A stretch of 64,000 nucleotides of DNA. Source: Maribacter hydrothermalis (GTDB lineage: Bacteria; Bacteroidota; Bacteroidia; Flavobacteriales; Flavobacteriaceae). Position 1 is the first letter of the stretch. The number at the start of each line of letters is the position of its first letter. The stretch lies in assembly GCF_001913155.1 (NCBI RefSeq), contig NZ_CP018760.1:1798001-1862000 (forward strand), written 5' to 3'. Made by a program: the position numbers and the translations under genes. Of the stretch, positions 55,665 through 64,000 are shown piece by piece. Under the pieces are notes generated by a model. It had not been told where the DNA came from and searched no databases. It was given only the letters and a program-made list of their open reading frames with translations.

Positions 55665-56876
55665 ATGTCCGCAATAGTTTCTAAGGCTAGTGAATATGCT
55701 ACCAAACAATTGACTAGTAATGATAATCCTAACTATTTATACCACAATCTTAGGCATACCCAACGCGTTGTCGACAGTGTAAAAGAACTCATTGAAGGTG
55801 AACATATAAATGAAACAGAAGGCGATCAATTACTGGTCGCCGCATGGTTTCATGATTTAGGCTATACAATTGCTTATAACGACCATGAAAAACGTAGTTG
55901 CGATTTGGCAAAAGAGTTTTTAACCGAAAACAATTCTACAACCGCTTTTATTGGAAAGGTTTGTAACCTAATCATGGCCACTGTAAAAGATTATAATCCA
56001 AAGAATGTTTTGGAGAAAATAATGCGAGATGCCGATTCATCTCATTTTGCCTTTAAGAATTTTATAGCAACATCTGATTTATTGCGAGAAGAATTAGTTT
56101 CCCTGGGTATAGAAAACACATCATCTGCAAAATGGCGAGAAGAAAATATCTTTTTGTTACGAACGAAGCATCGGTTTTACACAAGCTATGCTATTGAAAA
56201 CTGGCAAAAAGGGAAAGACAAGAATATAAAAAAACTTATAAAAGCAAAAAAAAAGCAAAAAAAACTTGTCAAAAAAGAGAGTCTTAAGGCTAAGTTTAAA
56301 GGAGAACTACCAGACAGGGGAATACAAACTTTATATAGAGTAACTTTACAAAACCATTTAAAACTTAGTGATATTGCGGATACCAAAGCAAATATTTTAC
56401 TTTCAGTAAACGCTATTATTATATCAATGGCCTTAGCTAACTTAATACCCAAATTAGATAACCCATCTAACGATTATCTTATCTACCCTACATTTATATT
56501 TATAATCTTTAGTGTCGTATCAATGGTTATGTCTATTATAGCAACAAAACCGAATGTTACAACGGGTCAATTTACAGAAGACGAGGTAACCTCTAAAAAA
56601 GTAAATCTTTTATTCTTTGGTAATTTTCATAAAATGAAATTAGAACAATATAGCTGGGCAATGTCAGAGCTAATTAAAGATAAAGACTTTATTTATAGCT
56701 CTTTAACTAAAGACCTTTATTTTTTAGGAATTGTTTTGGAAAGAAAGTACCGAATATTAAGATGGACGTATACTGTATTTATGACAGGCATGATACTTTC
56801 TGTTATAGTGTTTGGGATTGCACTTAAGTTTTACGGGCCAGATCGGGTATTAGAACTACCTGTAATGCAGCCCTAA
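55665..56876 (+). CDS. HD-domain phosphohydrolase fused to a Pycsar effector-like membrane domain
   Basis: Residues 1-180 form an HD domain: H31, H63-D64 (WFHDLGY) and D122 (MRDADSSHF) are the metal ligands. A Lys-rich linker (187-212) leads to a DUF5706/PycTM-like region (SDIADTKANILLSVNAIIIS, then two further transmembrane segments to 395). Such fusions are common in Bacteroidota. There is no pycC cyclase beside it, so it is not a complete Pycsar system. 37 bases after the fusion gene. Confidence 0.85.
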   Translation: MSAIVSKASEYATKQLTSNDNPNYLYHNLRHTQRVVDSVKELIEGEHINETEGDQLLVAAWFHDLGYTIAYNDHEKRSCDLAKEFLTENNSTTAFIGKVCNLIMATVKDYNPKNVLEKIMRDADSSHFAFKNFIATSDLLREELVSLGIENTSSAKWREENIFLLRTKHRFYTSYAIENWQKGKDKNIKKLIKAKKKQKKLVKKESLKAKFKGELPDRGIQTLYRVTLQNHLKLSDIADTKANILLSVNAIIISMALANLIPKLDNPSNDYLIYPTFIFIIFSVVSMVMSIIATKPNVTTGQFTEDEVTSKKVNLLFFGNFHKMKLEQYSWAMSELIKDKDFIYSSLTKDLYFLGIVLERKYRILRWTYTVFMTGMILSVIVFGIALKFYGPDRVLELPVMQP

Positions 56877-56913
56877 ATAGAAATATAACATTAAATTTAA
56901 GATTATAGCTTTA

Positions 56914-57057
56914 TTAAATTAGCCCTTCAAAAGCTAAAAAAACGATACAGAAAATTATCCCAATTACGGCCACTACAATGGTGAATTTTATAGCTTTTAT
57001 TAAAGTAGAATCGGGTTTATCTTTATTTATATTTACTCTGGTCATGAGTGTTGGCAT
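56914..57057 (-). CDS. Small single-pass membrane protein (47 aa)
   Basis: A 47-codon frame from ATG 57057 (ATG 57045 also possible) encodes a polar start (RVNINKDKPDSTLIKAIK) and a helix (FTIVVAVIGIIFCIVFLAF). Convergent with the HD gene. No family recognised; the positive-inside pattern supports coding. Confidence 0.5.
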   Translation of the reverse strand: MPTLMTRVNINKDKPDSTLIKAIKFTIVVAVIGIIFCIVFLAFEGLI

Positions 57058-57172
57058 ATTTAGTTCAAAATACTAAGTTAACTTCATTCGCTTTAATCTT
57101 TTATCTTGAAAAATAAATTTGTTACTTCTATTAAATATACGTTAACTAATTGATTATTTGTTAATTAAAATT

Positions 57173-57298
57173 TTAAATTAATTGAATCATCGTTTCCTTA
57201 AACCTTGTTTTTGGAGCCGAACAAATAAGGTGATCATTATAAATATCTTGAAACTTAGTTTCTATTTTGATGCCTAAATTTTTATTCTCAAAAACTTA
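57173..57298 (-). pseudogene. Possible C-terminal gene remnant
   Basis: A frame without start encodes 41 residues (ENKNLGIKIETKFQDIYNDH, then LICSAPKTRFKETMIQLI and a stop). Composition and codon use look coding, but no ATG is in frame and upstream stops interrupt it. It may be the tail of a decayed protein of unknown family. The rest of the 57058-57436 gap shows nothing else. Confidence 0.35.
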
Positions 57299-57436
57299 TA
57301 AAACACAAGATTTTGCCACATTTTATTTCTTTATGTAAGTAAAAAATTTAATACATCTGCCGTATAATATGTGAAAAGAGTAGATGAAATTGCGTATGTA
57401 GGCTTTTCTAAATAGATTTGAACAAACCCCTTAATT

Positions 57437-58027
57437 ATGGCTATTACAGACAAATTATTATTAGCCTTTCACTATTTTGACAACGCCAATAAACAAGACC
57501 CAAATACCGAAGTTTTTAAAGGTACTACATACCCAAAAGAAATTCTCTACGCTATTAGAATGACAGAGCGTTTAAATGAGTTTAACCCTAACGCATCAGA
57601 AGTATTACAGCTTACTGCTCGTTGCCAACATATATGTAGATGGGAAATTCCAAGAGATTGTTATGAAATGAATCGTGAGGGATATTTACGTTGGAGACAA
57701 GATCTAAAAAATTATCATGTAAAAAAATCAACCACTATTTTAAAAAATGTAGGGTATACCCAAGAAACAATAGCCAAGGTTTGTTTTTTGTTGGAAAAAA
57801 AACAGCTTAAAAAAAATAAGGAAACTCAATGCCTAGAGGATGTTGTCTGTTTGGTCTTTCTTGAATTTTACTTTGAACCATTTGCGTTAAAACACCCTGA
57901 AGATAAAACCATTGACATCTTACAAAAAACATGGAGAAAAATGTCAAATGAAGGTCAAAACGCAGCATTAAAATTACCTTTGTCAAAATTTGCTTCGACT
58001 TTAATTTCCAAAGCTTTAGCCAATTAA
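57437..58027 (+). CDS. DUF4202-family protein
   Basis: The whole 196-residue protein matches DUF4202: TARCQHICRWEIPRDCYE, GYLRWRQDLKNYH and the acidic DVVCLVFLEFYF. Helical, with Cys/His residues that could bind metal. Function unknown; its position beside a siroheme dehydrogenase suggests a role in sulfur assimilation. Confidence 0.85.
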   Translation: MAITDKLLLAFHYFDNANKQDPNTEVFKGTTYPKEILYAIRMTERLNEFNPNASEVLQLTARCQHICRWEIPRDCYEMNREGYLRWRQDLKNYHVKKSTTILKNVGYTQETIAKVCFLLEKKQLKKNKETQCLEDVVCLVFLEFYFEPFALKHPEDKTIDILQKTWRKMSNEGQNAALKLPLSKFASTLISKALAN

Positions 58028-58070
58028 GTATTCTTTAAATTTAAATTCATTTTAACAAACAATTTATTTG

Positions 58071-58655
58071 ATGGAACGGAATGAGCTTTATCCCATATTT
58101 TTAAAAGTATCTAATCTACATATTTTAATAGTTGGTGGTGGTAACGTTGCTTTAGAGAAAATAACTTTCTTACTTAAATCTAGCCCTAATGCACAGGTAG
58201 AAATGGTGTCTACTATGTTTAGAAAAGAGACTATTGAACTTGCTAATAAATTCAATATTAAAATGAATGTATCAGCCTATGATGCCTCTTTTTTAAAAGG
58301 GAGGCATATTGCTATTGCTACTACCGACAATGTATCCGTAAATGAACAAGTGTATCATGATTGTAGGGAAAGACAAATACTAGTTAATGTAGCCGACAAC
58401 CCTCCTTTTTGCGATTTTTATATGGGTGGTATTGTTACAAAAGGCAATGTAAAAGTGGCTATTTCTACTAACGGAAAATCGCCCACGACAGCCAAGAGAT
58501 TACGACAATTTTTTGAAGATGTCATCCCAGAGAATATTGATGATTTAGTTAAAAACCTTAACGAATTTAGAAAGAGCATTAAAGGAGATTTTGAGGAAAA
58601 AGTTGAAACCTTAAATGAGTTTACTAAGGGATTGGTGAAGAAAAAAGAAGAGTAA
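58071..58655 (+). CDS. Precorrin-2 dehydrogenase/ferrochelatase-type siroheme enzyme
   Basis: The N-terminal Rossmann motif LIVGGGNVALEKI and the NVADNPPFCDFYMGGIV segment are those of the CysG N-terminal/Met8p family, making sirohydrochlorin and siroheme. The start ATG 58071 is used since TTG 58068 is its in-frame neighbour. No uroporphyrinogen methylase or sulfite reductase is in the window. Confidence 0.88.
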   Translation: MERNELYPIFLKVSNLHILIVGGGNVALEKITFLLKSSPNAQVEMVSTMFRKETIELANKFNIKMNVSAYDASFLKGRHIAIATTDNVSVNEQVYHDCRERQILVNVADNPPFCDFYMGGIVTKGNVKVAISTNGKSPTTAKRLRQFFEDVIPENIDDLVKNLNEFRKSIKGDFEEKVETLNEFTKGLVKKKEE

Positions 58656-58674
58656 CGGTATTCAATTTTTAACA

Positions 58675-58694
58675 CTTTAGATTCTCTTTAGAAA
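58675..58694. promoter_or_regulatory. Candidate response-regulator site before the OmpR-type gene
   Basis: CTTTAGA occurs twice at 58675 and 58686, spaced exactly 11 bp (one helical turn), as OmpR/PhoB-family dimers prefer. It lies 44 bases before the regulator start, consistent with autoregulation. The same motif recurs at 60670 and 63913. Confidence 0.5.
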
Positions 58695-58737
58695 AGGATT
58701 TTAAATTTAAACTTATGAAAGTCCTAACTTTAATGAG

Positions 58738-59412
58738 ATGAAAATTCTAATTGTAGAAGACGAAATTGCTTTACTACAATCTATTTCTAATTATTTGGAA
58801 AAAGATGGTAATGTATGTGAAACCGCATCTAGCTATACAGATGCTTTGTACAAAATTGACCTATACGAGTATGACCTTTTAGTACTCGACATTAATTTAA
58901 TTACTGGCAGTGGTCTAGATATTCTTCAGCTATTAAAGAAAGGAAAGAAAGAGACAGGCACTATCATTATATCTGCCAATAACTCTTTAGACGACAAGCT
59001 TAAAGGTCTCGACTTGGGTGCAGATGATTACATAACGAAACCTTTTCATTTGGCAGAGCTTAATTCACGTATAAAAGCTGTGCTACGAAGAGGTAAGTTT
59101 GGCGGTACCGAACGTATCGAATTTAACGAAATCTCCATAGACACTAGGGCTAAAACTGCCTATATTGCAGAAAATGCAATGGCGCTTACACGCAAAGAAT
59201 ATGACCTTCTTTTGTTTTTTATCACCAATAAAGGACGTGTGCTTTCCAAAGAAATTATTGCTGAACATTTATGGGGAGACCATAGTGACATGGTGGATAA
59301 CTATGATTTTATCTATGTGCATATCAACAACTTACGTAAAAAATTGACCGATGCCGGTGCTAAATATATAAAGACTGCTTATGGTAGTGGTTACAAATTT
59401 ATAGATGAATAA
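58738..59412 (+). CDS. OmpR-family response regulator
   Basis: Receiver domain: acidic pair E7/D8, phospho-acceptor D51 (LVLDINL), K101 (DDYITKPFHL). Residues 130-224 are the winged-helix DNA-binding domain (LTRKEYDLLLFFI, VHINNLRKKLTDAG). It overlaps the sensor kinase gene by 8 bases. Confidence 0.95.
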   Translation: MKILIVEDEIALLQSISNYLEKDGNVCETASSYTDALYKIDLYEYDLLVLDINLITGSGLDILQLLKKGKKETGTIIISANNSLDDKLKGLDLGADDYITKPFHLAELNSRIKAVLRRGKFGGTERIEFNEISIDTRAKTAYIAENAMALTRKEYDLLLFFITNKGRVLSKEIIAEHLWGDHSDMVDNYDFIYVHINNLRKKLTDAGAKYIKTAYGSGYKFIDE

Positions 59413-60667
59413 TAAGGCTAAAAAAATAGGGTTATTACGTAAAACTTCTAAAACGTTTCTTTCTATAAGTCTTGTTTTAATGTTGTTCAGTACTATTGTT
59501 TTGTACTTTTATGTTCGTACGCTTTTACAAGGAGAAATAGAGGAAGAACTACGATCAACTGAAGCTCGCATTGAAAGTTCTATTTCTAATAATAATCCTG
59601 TTTATCAACTGCCTCCAATGGTGGAAGTTACTACGGTACCTAAAATAGGAAAAGAGCATTTAAAAGATACCTTAATCTTTGACCCTTCGCAAAACGAAAT
59701 GGAAGATTTTCGTGAACTAATTACCTATTCTAAAATAAACAATCAAAATTATAGAATTACAGTTCGTACGTTAATTGTAGAATCGGAAGACATATTAATT
59801 GCCGTTATTATTTCATACCTCATTGTACTTTTATCAATATTTATATTTCTTTTCTATTTTAATAAATCCAGAACTCAAAAATTATGGAATCCGTTTTTTA
59901 AAAATCTTGAGCAAATGAAACTTTTTTCATTGAGTTCTGAGACTCCTATTTCATTATTGGAAAGCGACATATTAGAGTTTTCTGAATTGAACACTGAAAT
60001 TACCACCTTAACCGAGAAAGTTCGGTCCGACTATAAAAACCTAAAACAGTTTACAGAGAACGTATCTCATGAACTACAAACCCCGTTAGCTATTATTCAA
60101 GCTAAAATAGACACCCTTATTAATGGAGAAGGACTTAACGATTTACAGTTTGAGCAATTATCATCAATACAAAATGATATTCAGCGCCTTAAACAATTAA
60201 ACAAACGACTTGCGCTGTTATCAAAAATTGAAAATGACCAGTTTCAAAATCTTAGCGCGTGTAACTTAAACGGTATTCTTGAATATAGAATTGAAAACTT
60301 ATCGGACCTATATGCAATAGATATTCGTTTAAAAAGTGAAAATGAAGTTACTTTAACGATGGATGCATATTTAGCAGAAGTACTTTGCGATAATTTACTG
60401 TCTAACGCCATTAAACATTCTAGCCCTAATACCCCAATAACCGTAATTTTAGACAAAAATTCATTGACGGTTATAAATTCTGGTACAAAAGCGGTTTTAA
60501 AACCAGAGTTGTTGTTTCAGCGTTTTTATAAAGAATCTGACCACACAAAATCAACCGGACTAGGCTTAGCTATCGTTAAAAAAATATGCGATTTATACGG
60601 GTTTCACCCTTCTTATTATTTTCAGAATAATGAACATCATTTTAAAATTAAATTGAAGAACGCCTAA
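59405..60667 (+). CDS. Sensor histidine kinase
   Basis: Two transmembrane helices (about 13-36 and 134-158) flank a short periplasmic sensor domain. H222 (SHELQTPLA) is the phospho-acceptor, followed by the N box (LLSNAIKHSS) and G boxes (TGLGLAIVKKI). It pairs with the overlapping regulator. Confidence 0.95.
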   Translation: MNNKAKKIGLLRKTSKTFLSISLVLMLFSTIVLYFYVRTLLQGEIEEELRSTEARIESSISNNNPVYQLPPMVEVTTVPKIGKEHLKDTLIFDPSQNEMEDFRELITYSKINNQNYRITVRTLIVESEDILIAVIISYLIVLLSIFIFLFYFNKSRTQKLWNPFFKNLEQMKLFSLSSETPISLLESDILEFSELNTEITTLTEKVRSDYKNLKQFTENVSHELQTPLAIIQAKIDTLINGEGLNDLQFEQLSSIQNDIQRLKQLNKRLALLSKIENDQFQNLSACNLNGILEYRIENLSDLYAIDIRLKSENEVTLTMDAYLAEVLCDNLLSNAIKHSSPNTPITVILDKNSLTVINSGTKAVLKPELLFQRFYKESDHTKSTGLGLAIVKKICDLYGFHPSYYFQNNEHHFKIKLKNA

Positions 60668-60669
60668 CT

Positions 60670-60694
60670 TCTTAAAACTATCTTTAGATTCTTA
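60670..60694. promoter_or_regulatory. Candidate response-regulator site before the TonB receptor
   Basis: TCTTAAA (60670), TCTTTAGA (60681) and TCTTA (60690) repeat at 11 and 9 bp spacing, 30 bases before the receptor start. It is similar to the site upstream of the response-regulator gene. Confidence 0.5.
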
Positions 60695-60723
60695 CCCTAT
60701 TATTGCCCTTAAAAATTGATTTC

Positions 60724-63141
60724 ATGCAAAAGATTTTAATCACAATACTAGTTCTTTTTATCATTACCCCTACTTTATCTCAGAACACAGTAAGTGTTAC
60801 TGGGCAACTTAATGATGCTATTACTCAAGAAACTTTAGCTTTTGCTAATGTAACCGTACAAAATACTACCGACAATAGTATGGTGACTGGTGCTATTACA
60901 GATGAGAATGGGCGGTTTGAAATTATAGGGCTTTCTACAGGTAAATACACCTTAGTTTTTTCTTTTATTGGATATGAAACCATATCAAAACCCCTAATAG
61001 CTGGTGGACTCAATAGCATCTTTGATCTTGGACAAATTCTATTACAACCAAGTGCTGAACAATTAACGGAAGTACAGGTTGTTGGTCAAGAAGCAACTAC
61101 CAATAGCGACCTCAACAAAAAATCGTTCAATCTAGATAACAATATTGCCCAAGCTGGTGGCTCTGTATTAGACGCTATGAAAACCATGCCTGGTGTAACT
61201 TTTGACCAAGACGGTAAAGTGGTTTTAAGAGGTAGTGATAAAGTTGTGGTGCTTATCGATGGTAAACAAAGTAGTTTAACGGGATTTGGCAATCAAAAAG
61301 GGTTGTCGAACATACCAGCGTCTAACATTGAAAAGATTGAGATTATCAATAATCCATCAGCAAAATATGATGCGAACGGTTTTGCCGGAATCGTGAATAT
61401 TATTTATAAAAAAGAAACTCAAAAAGGACTTAATGGTGATGTAGGACTTTCTTTTGGCTTAGGAGCATTAGGAAAAAGAAGACCCGATACACCAACAGAT
61501 TTAGGTAGTTATTCTGTGAATCCAAAAGTAATACCTAGCATTAATCTAAATTACAGAAAAGGGAAACTTAACTACTTTCTACAATCAGAATTCATAGTCC
61601 AAGAAGCACTTCCAAACAACGAATTTACGACTAGAATTTATGATGACGGTCGTACTATTATTTCGCAAGTACCCGAAAATAGAAAGCAGTTTCGCTCTAT
61701 TATTAATGGCGGTATTGACTATAATTTAGATGACAACAATAGTTTTACATTTTCTGGCTTATATGACCGTGAACGGCATATAGACACTTCACAAGTTGCC
61801 TTTATAGATTTAAATAACAATACTAGAAATCGATTTTATAATTGGCAAGAAGAAGAGGTTACCCGTTATATAAATGCTGCTGTAAATTACAAGCATTCTT
61901 TTGAGCAATCAGGGCATAGCTTAAGCGCCAATGCTCAGTACACACAGGGCTTAGAAGATGAAACCTATTCCTTAAACGATAGTTCGGCTGTTCGTGTAGG
62001 TAGGGATAAAACTAATATTAGAGCAATTGAAAATACCACAAGTATATCGACAGACTATGTAAAACCGCTTAGTAATGGGAGATTAGAACTTGGTGCAAAA
62101 TTGCGTATTCGTAGGCTCCCGGTAGATTATACAATTACTCCAGGTAACGAATCTATTATTTATCCTGGATTAGGTTCCTTCTCTGATTGGGGAGAAAACC
62201 TATATGCAGGCTACGCAAATTATCTTTTAGAGAAAGAATTTTATGATGTTGAAGCGGGGTTACGAGCAGAACAAACCAATGTTTTTTATGATTTAGACCC
62301 TGCAAACACCTATTACCCTAACAATGATAAATACGATTATTTTGAGCTGTTCCCAAGTGCTCGTTTTACCTACAAATTAAACGAAAACAATAAATTATCG
62401 GCCTTTTATAATCGCCGTATTGATAGACCTGGTGAGCCGGAATTACGCGTATTTCCTAAATATGACGACCCAGAACTTTTAAAAGTAGGTAACCCCTATT
62501 TACGTCCTCAGTTTACCGATGCTTTTGAAATTGCTCATAAATATTCGTGGTCTAATGGTTCTTTGTTTTCATCTGTATATCATCGTATTATTCAAGATCA
62601 GTACATGCGTGTTTATAGTATAGACGACTCAAACCCTAACTATGACATTGTTAACCGTATTTACCAAAACACGGGTAGAGCAACGAATACAGGGTTGGAG
62701 TTATTATTGAGTCAAGATATTACGCAAAATTGGAGTCTTTCTAACACTGTTAACTGGTATTCAAATATTATTGACCATTATGAAGGCACTGTGCTTTTCC
62801 CATTTGTAAGACCTTTTGTAATTGAGGAATCTACCGCTAATGCTTGGAATGCAAAACTATCATCTGAAGTTAATTTACCTAGCGATTACACTTTTCAACT
62901 TACGGGGGTTTATTATTCGGACAAGAATATTCCGCAGGGCAAAGAGCTTTCTCGCTACTCTGTAGATTTGGGTTTTAAGAAAAGTCTCTGGAACAAAAAA
63001 GCAGAACTTACCTTCTCTGCCACAGATATTTTCAACCGTTTTGGTATTCGCCAAGAAGTTACCAACGAAGGTTTTACTGCTACTTATCAAAATTATTTTG
63101 AGACCCAATTATTTAGATTGGGGCTTAAATACAAAATTTAA
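60724..63141 (+). CDS. TonB-dependent receptor, carboxypeptidase-regulatory-domain type
   Basis: From ATG 60724 a signal peptide (MQKILITILVLFIITPTLSQ) precedes a CarbopepD-regulatory-like domain (VSVTGQLNDAITQETLAFAN and following), then the TonB plug (MKTMPGVTFDQDGKVVLRG and VLIDGKQ) and a large beta-barrel to the C-terminus. The 805-residue length suits a small outer-membrane beta-barrel-family receptor. It is directly under the two-component system, so probably regulated by it; the ligand is unknown. Confidence 0.92.
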   Translation: MQKILITILVLFIITPTLSQNTVSVTGQLNDAITQETLAFANVTVQNTTDNSMVTGAITDENGRFEIIGLSTGKYTLVFSFIGYETISKPLIAGGLNSIFDLGQILLQPSAEQLTEVQVVGQEATTNSDLNKKSFNLDNNIAQAGGSVLDAMKTMPGVTFDQDGKVVLRGSDKVVVLIDGKQSSLTGFGNQKGLSNIPASNIEKIEIINNPSAKYDANGFAGIVNIIYKKETQKGLNGDVGLSFGLGALGKRRPDTPTDLGSYSVNPKVIPSINLNYRKGKLNYFLQSEFIVQEALPNNEFTTRIYDDGRTIISQVPENRKQFRSIINGGIDYNLDDNNSFTFSGLYDRERHIDTSQVAFIDLNNNTRNRFYNWQEEEVTRYINAAVNYKHSFEQSGHSLSANAQYTQGLEDETYSLNDSSAVRVGRDKTNIRAIENTTSISTDYVKPLSNGRLELGAKLRIRRLPVDYTITPGNESIIYPGLGSFSDWGENLYAGYANYLLEKEFYDVEAGLRAEQTNVFYDLDPANTYYPNNDKYDYFELFPSARFTYKLNENNKLSAFYNRRIDRPGEPELRVFPKYDDPELLKVGNPYLRPQFTDAFEIAHKYSWSNGSLFSSVYHRIIQDQYMRVYSIDDSNPNYDIVNRIYQNTGRATNTGLELLLSQDITQNWSLSNTVNWYSNIIDHYEGTVLFPFVRPFVIEESTANAWNAKLSSEVNLPSDYTFQLTGVYYSDKNIPQGKELSRYSVDLGFKKSLWNKKAELTFSATDIFNRFGIRQEVTNEGFTATYQNYFETQLFRLGLKYKI

Positions 63142-63151
63142 ACCGCACACT

Positions 63152-63889
63152 ATGAATTCTTTAAATAAGGTTGCCCAAATTACCTTGCTTTTCTGGTTAA
63201 TGAAAATTGTGGCAACTACACTTGGTGAAACATTAGGTGATTTTATTGCACAAACTTTAGGTTTAGGCTATACGGTTGGTATACTAATTACACTTGCGTT
63301 TTTTGGCATTGTATTGTTTATTCAACTCACAAGAAAAAAGTACATTCCTGTTTGGTTTTGGCTGGTCATTATTGCGACTACAACTTTAGGCACAGAAATC
63401 TCAGATTTTATTGACCGTAGCCTCCATTTAGGTTATACATGGGGTAGTCTCTTATTATTTGCCGGACTATTAATTACGTTATATCTATGGCATAAAAAAT
63501 ATAAAAGCTTAGAGGTATACCCAATTATAGACCAAAATAAAGAAACCTATTATTGGATTGCTATTTTGTTCTCTAATAGCCTTGGTACTGCCTTCGGCGA
63601 CTATCTAAGTGATGTTATAGGTTTAAGTTATTTAAATGGTGCTATGGTTACTGCAGGTATAATTATACTGGTAGTTGTTTTACATTATTTCACTAAAATT
63701 AATCAGATATTTCTTTTCTGGATTGCCTTTATATTCACTAGACCATTTGGGGCTACTTTTGGAGATTTCTTAACTAAGCCTTTAGCAAAAGGTGGTTTAG
63801 ATTTAGGAACATTGAATGCGTCATTGGTTGCACTCATTTGCATGATGCTTTTAATAGTCCTATCGCATAGAAAATTGAGTAGCAAATAA
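63152..63889 (+). CDS. COG4705-family membrane protein with four internal repeats
   Basis: The 245-residue protein has about eight transmembrane helices arranged as four copies of one motif: TLGETLGDFI (23-32), TLGTEISDFI (78-87), SLGTAFGDYL (143-152) and PFGATFGDFL (198-207). Each keeps an Asp (30, 85, 150, 205), spaced 55, 65 and 55. COG4705 has no settled function; intramembrane Asp residues suggest cation handling. ATG 63152 is used, since the longer frame overlaps the receptor gene. Confidence 0.85.
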   Translation: MNSLNKVAQITLLFWLMKIVATTLGETLGDFIAQTLGLGYTVGILITLAFFGIVLFIQLTRKKYIPVWFWLVIIATTTLGTEISDFIDRSLHLGYTWGSLLLFAGLLITLYLWHKKYKSLEVYPIIDQNKETYYWIAILFSNSLGTAFGDYLSDVIGLSYLNGAMVTAGIIILVVVLHYFTKINQIFLFWIAFIFTRPFGATFGDFLTKPLAKGGLDLGTLNASLVALICMMLLIVLSHRKLSSK

Positions 63890-63912
63890 AAACATTTTTC
63901 TAACCTACAAAA

Positions 63913-63930
63913 CTTTAAATTCTCTTAAGA
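63913..63930. promoter_or_regulatory. Candidate response-regulator site after the COG4705 gene
   Basis: CTTTAAA and CTTAAGA at 63913 and 63924 repeat the 11-bp-spaced motif seen before the two-component genes. It would serve the next gene, of which only a start at 63976 is visible. A 7-bp inverted repeat TTAGGGT/ACCCTAA (63945-63951, 63958-63964) lies between them. Confidence 0.45.
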
Positions 63931-63975
63931 ATCGCCACATACATTTAGGGTCAAATTACCCTAATAACAGTATTT

Positions 63976-64000
63976 ATGTGGACCTTTCTTTTTCCGAAAC
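63976..64000 (+). CDS. Possible start of the next gene (partial)
   Basis: ATG 63976 opens a frame MWTFLFPK that reaches the window edge. It follows a candidate regulatory repeat at a suitable distance. Only eight codons are visible, so nothing can be said of its function. Confidence 0.3.

Noticed and set aside
55665..56876. Complete Pycsar anti-phage system
   Set aside because: There is only the effector-type protein and no adjacent nucleotide cyclase.
1..64000. CRISPR arrays, insertion-sequence transposases and rRNA genes
   Set aside because: I saw no regularly spaced repeats with unique spacers, no transposase-like ORF and no rRNA-like stretch in the window.

Overview
The window is AT-rich, densely packed and looks like the chromosome of a Flavobacteriaceae member (Bacteroidota), probably marine. 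Signs are lipoprotein-type secreted proteins, a TonB-dependent receptor with an N-terminal carboxypeptidase-regulatory domain, DUF4202 beside a siroheme dehydrogenase, a DUF5706 (Pycsar effector) protein, the pdxA/DUF177/rpmF/fabH/accB/accC block and the absence of clear Shine-Dalgarno sites before most genes. Genus is not claimed.

Layout. 1-1300: edge-truncated serine hydrolase, a decayed VOC pseudogene, tRNA-Ala(GGC), and a GIY-YIG gene wedged between that tRNA and a broken copy of its 5' half. 1300-8000: UspA, GNAT, MATE, enoyl-CoA hydratase, QueD, an endonuclease/exonuclease/phosphatase-fold protein and LpxH. 8000-17300: MFS, recJ with a translationally coupled VOC gene, a free-standing four-helix-bundle ORF flanked by inverted repeats, OsmC and an AhpD-like protein in divergent orientation, a nested palindromic element, UDG, DUF819, HopJ and rsmI. 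17300-25600: tdk-alr, mscL, asd, prolyl oligopeptidase, an orphan ABC ATPase and arfB. 25600-29500: a three-gene sugar-acid operon (IlvD/Edd dehydratase, GntP permease, FAH-family enzyme). 29500-39250: GreA-like factor with a lipoprotein, FAD oxidoreductase, polysaccharide deacetylase, then the fatty-acid/L32/pdxA block and ribE.

39250-45330 is the most intriguing block: two ATP-grasp enzymes (one with a lysine/alanine-rich tail), a GCS2-type carboxylate-amine ligase, a class I glutamine amidotransferase and two alpha/beta-hydrolase esterases. Together they read as an uncharacterised amide/peptide-forming pathway. 45330-51900: SSS symporter plus NagX-like acyltransferase, TauE/SafE, a YtxH/holin-like envelope-stress operon and a semialdehyde dehydrogenase. 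51900-57000: a 1241-residue fusion (lipoprotein, divergent metallophosphoesterase, kinase-like segment, outer-membrane barrel) followed by an HD-domain/Pycsar-effector fusion. 57400-58700: DUF4202 and siroheme dehydrogenase. 58700-64000: a two-component system, a TonB-dependent receptor and a four-repeat COG4705 membrane protein. An 11-bp-spaced direct repeat recurs before the regulator, before the receptor and after the last gene, suggesting a small regulon.

All functions are read from sequence motifs and family knowledge; no database search was run.
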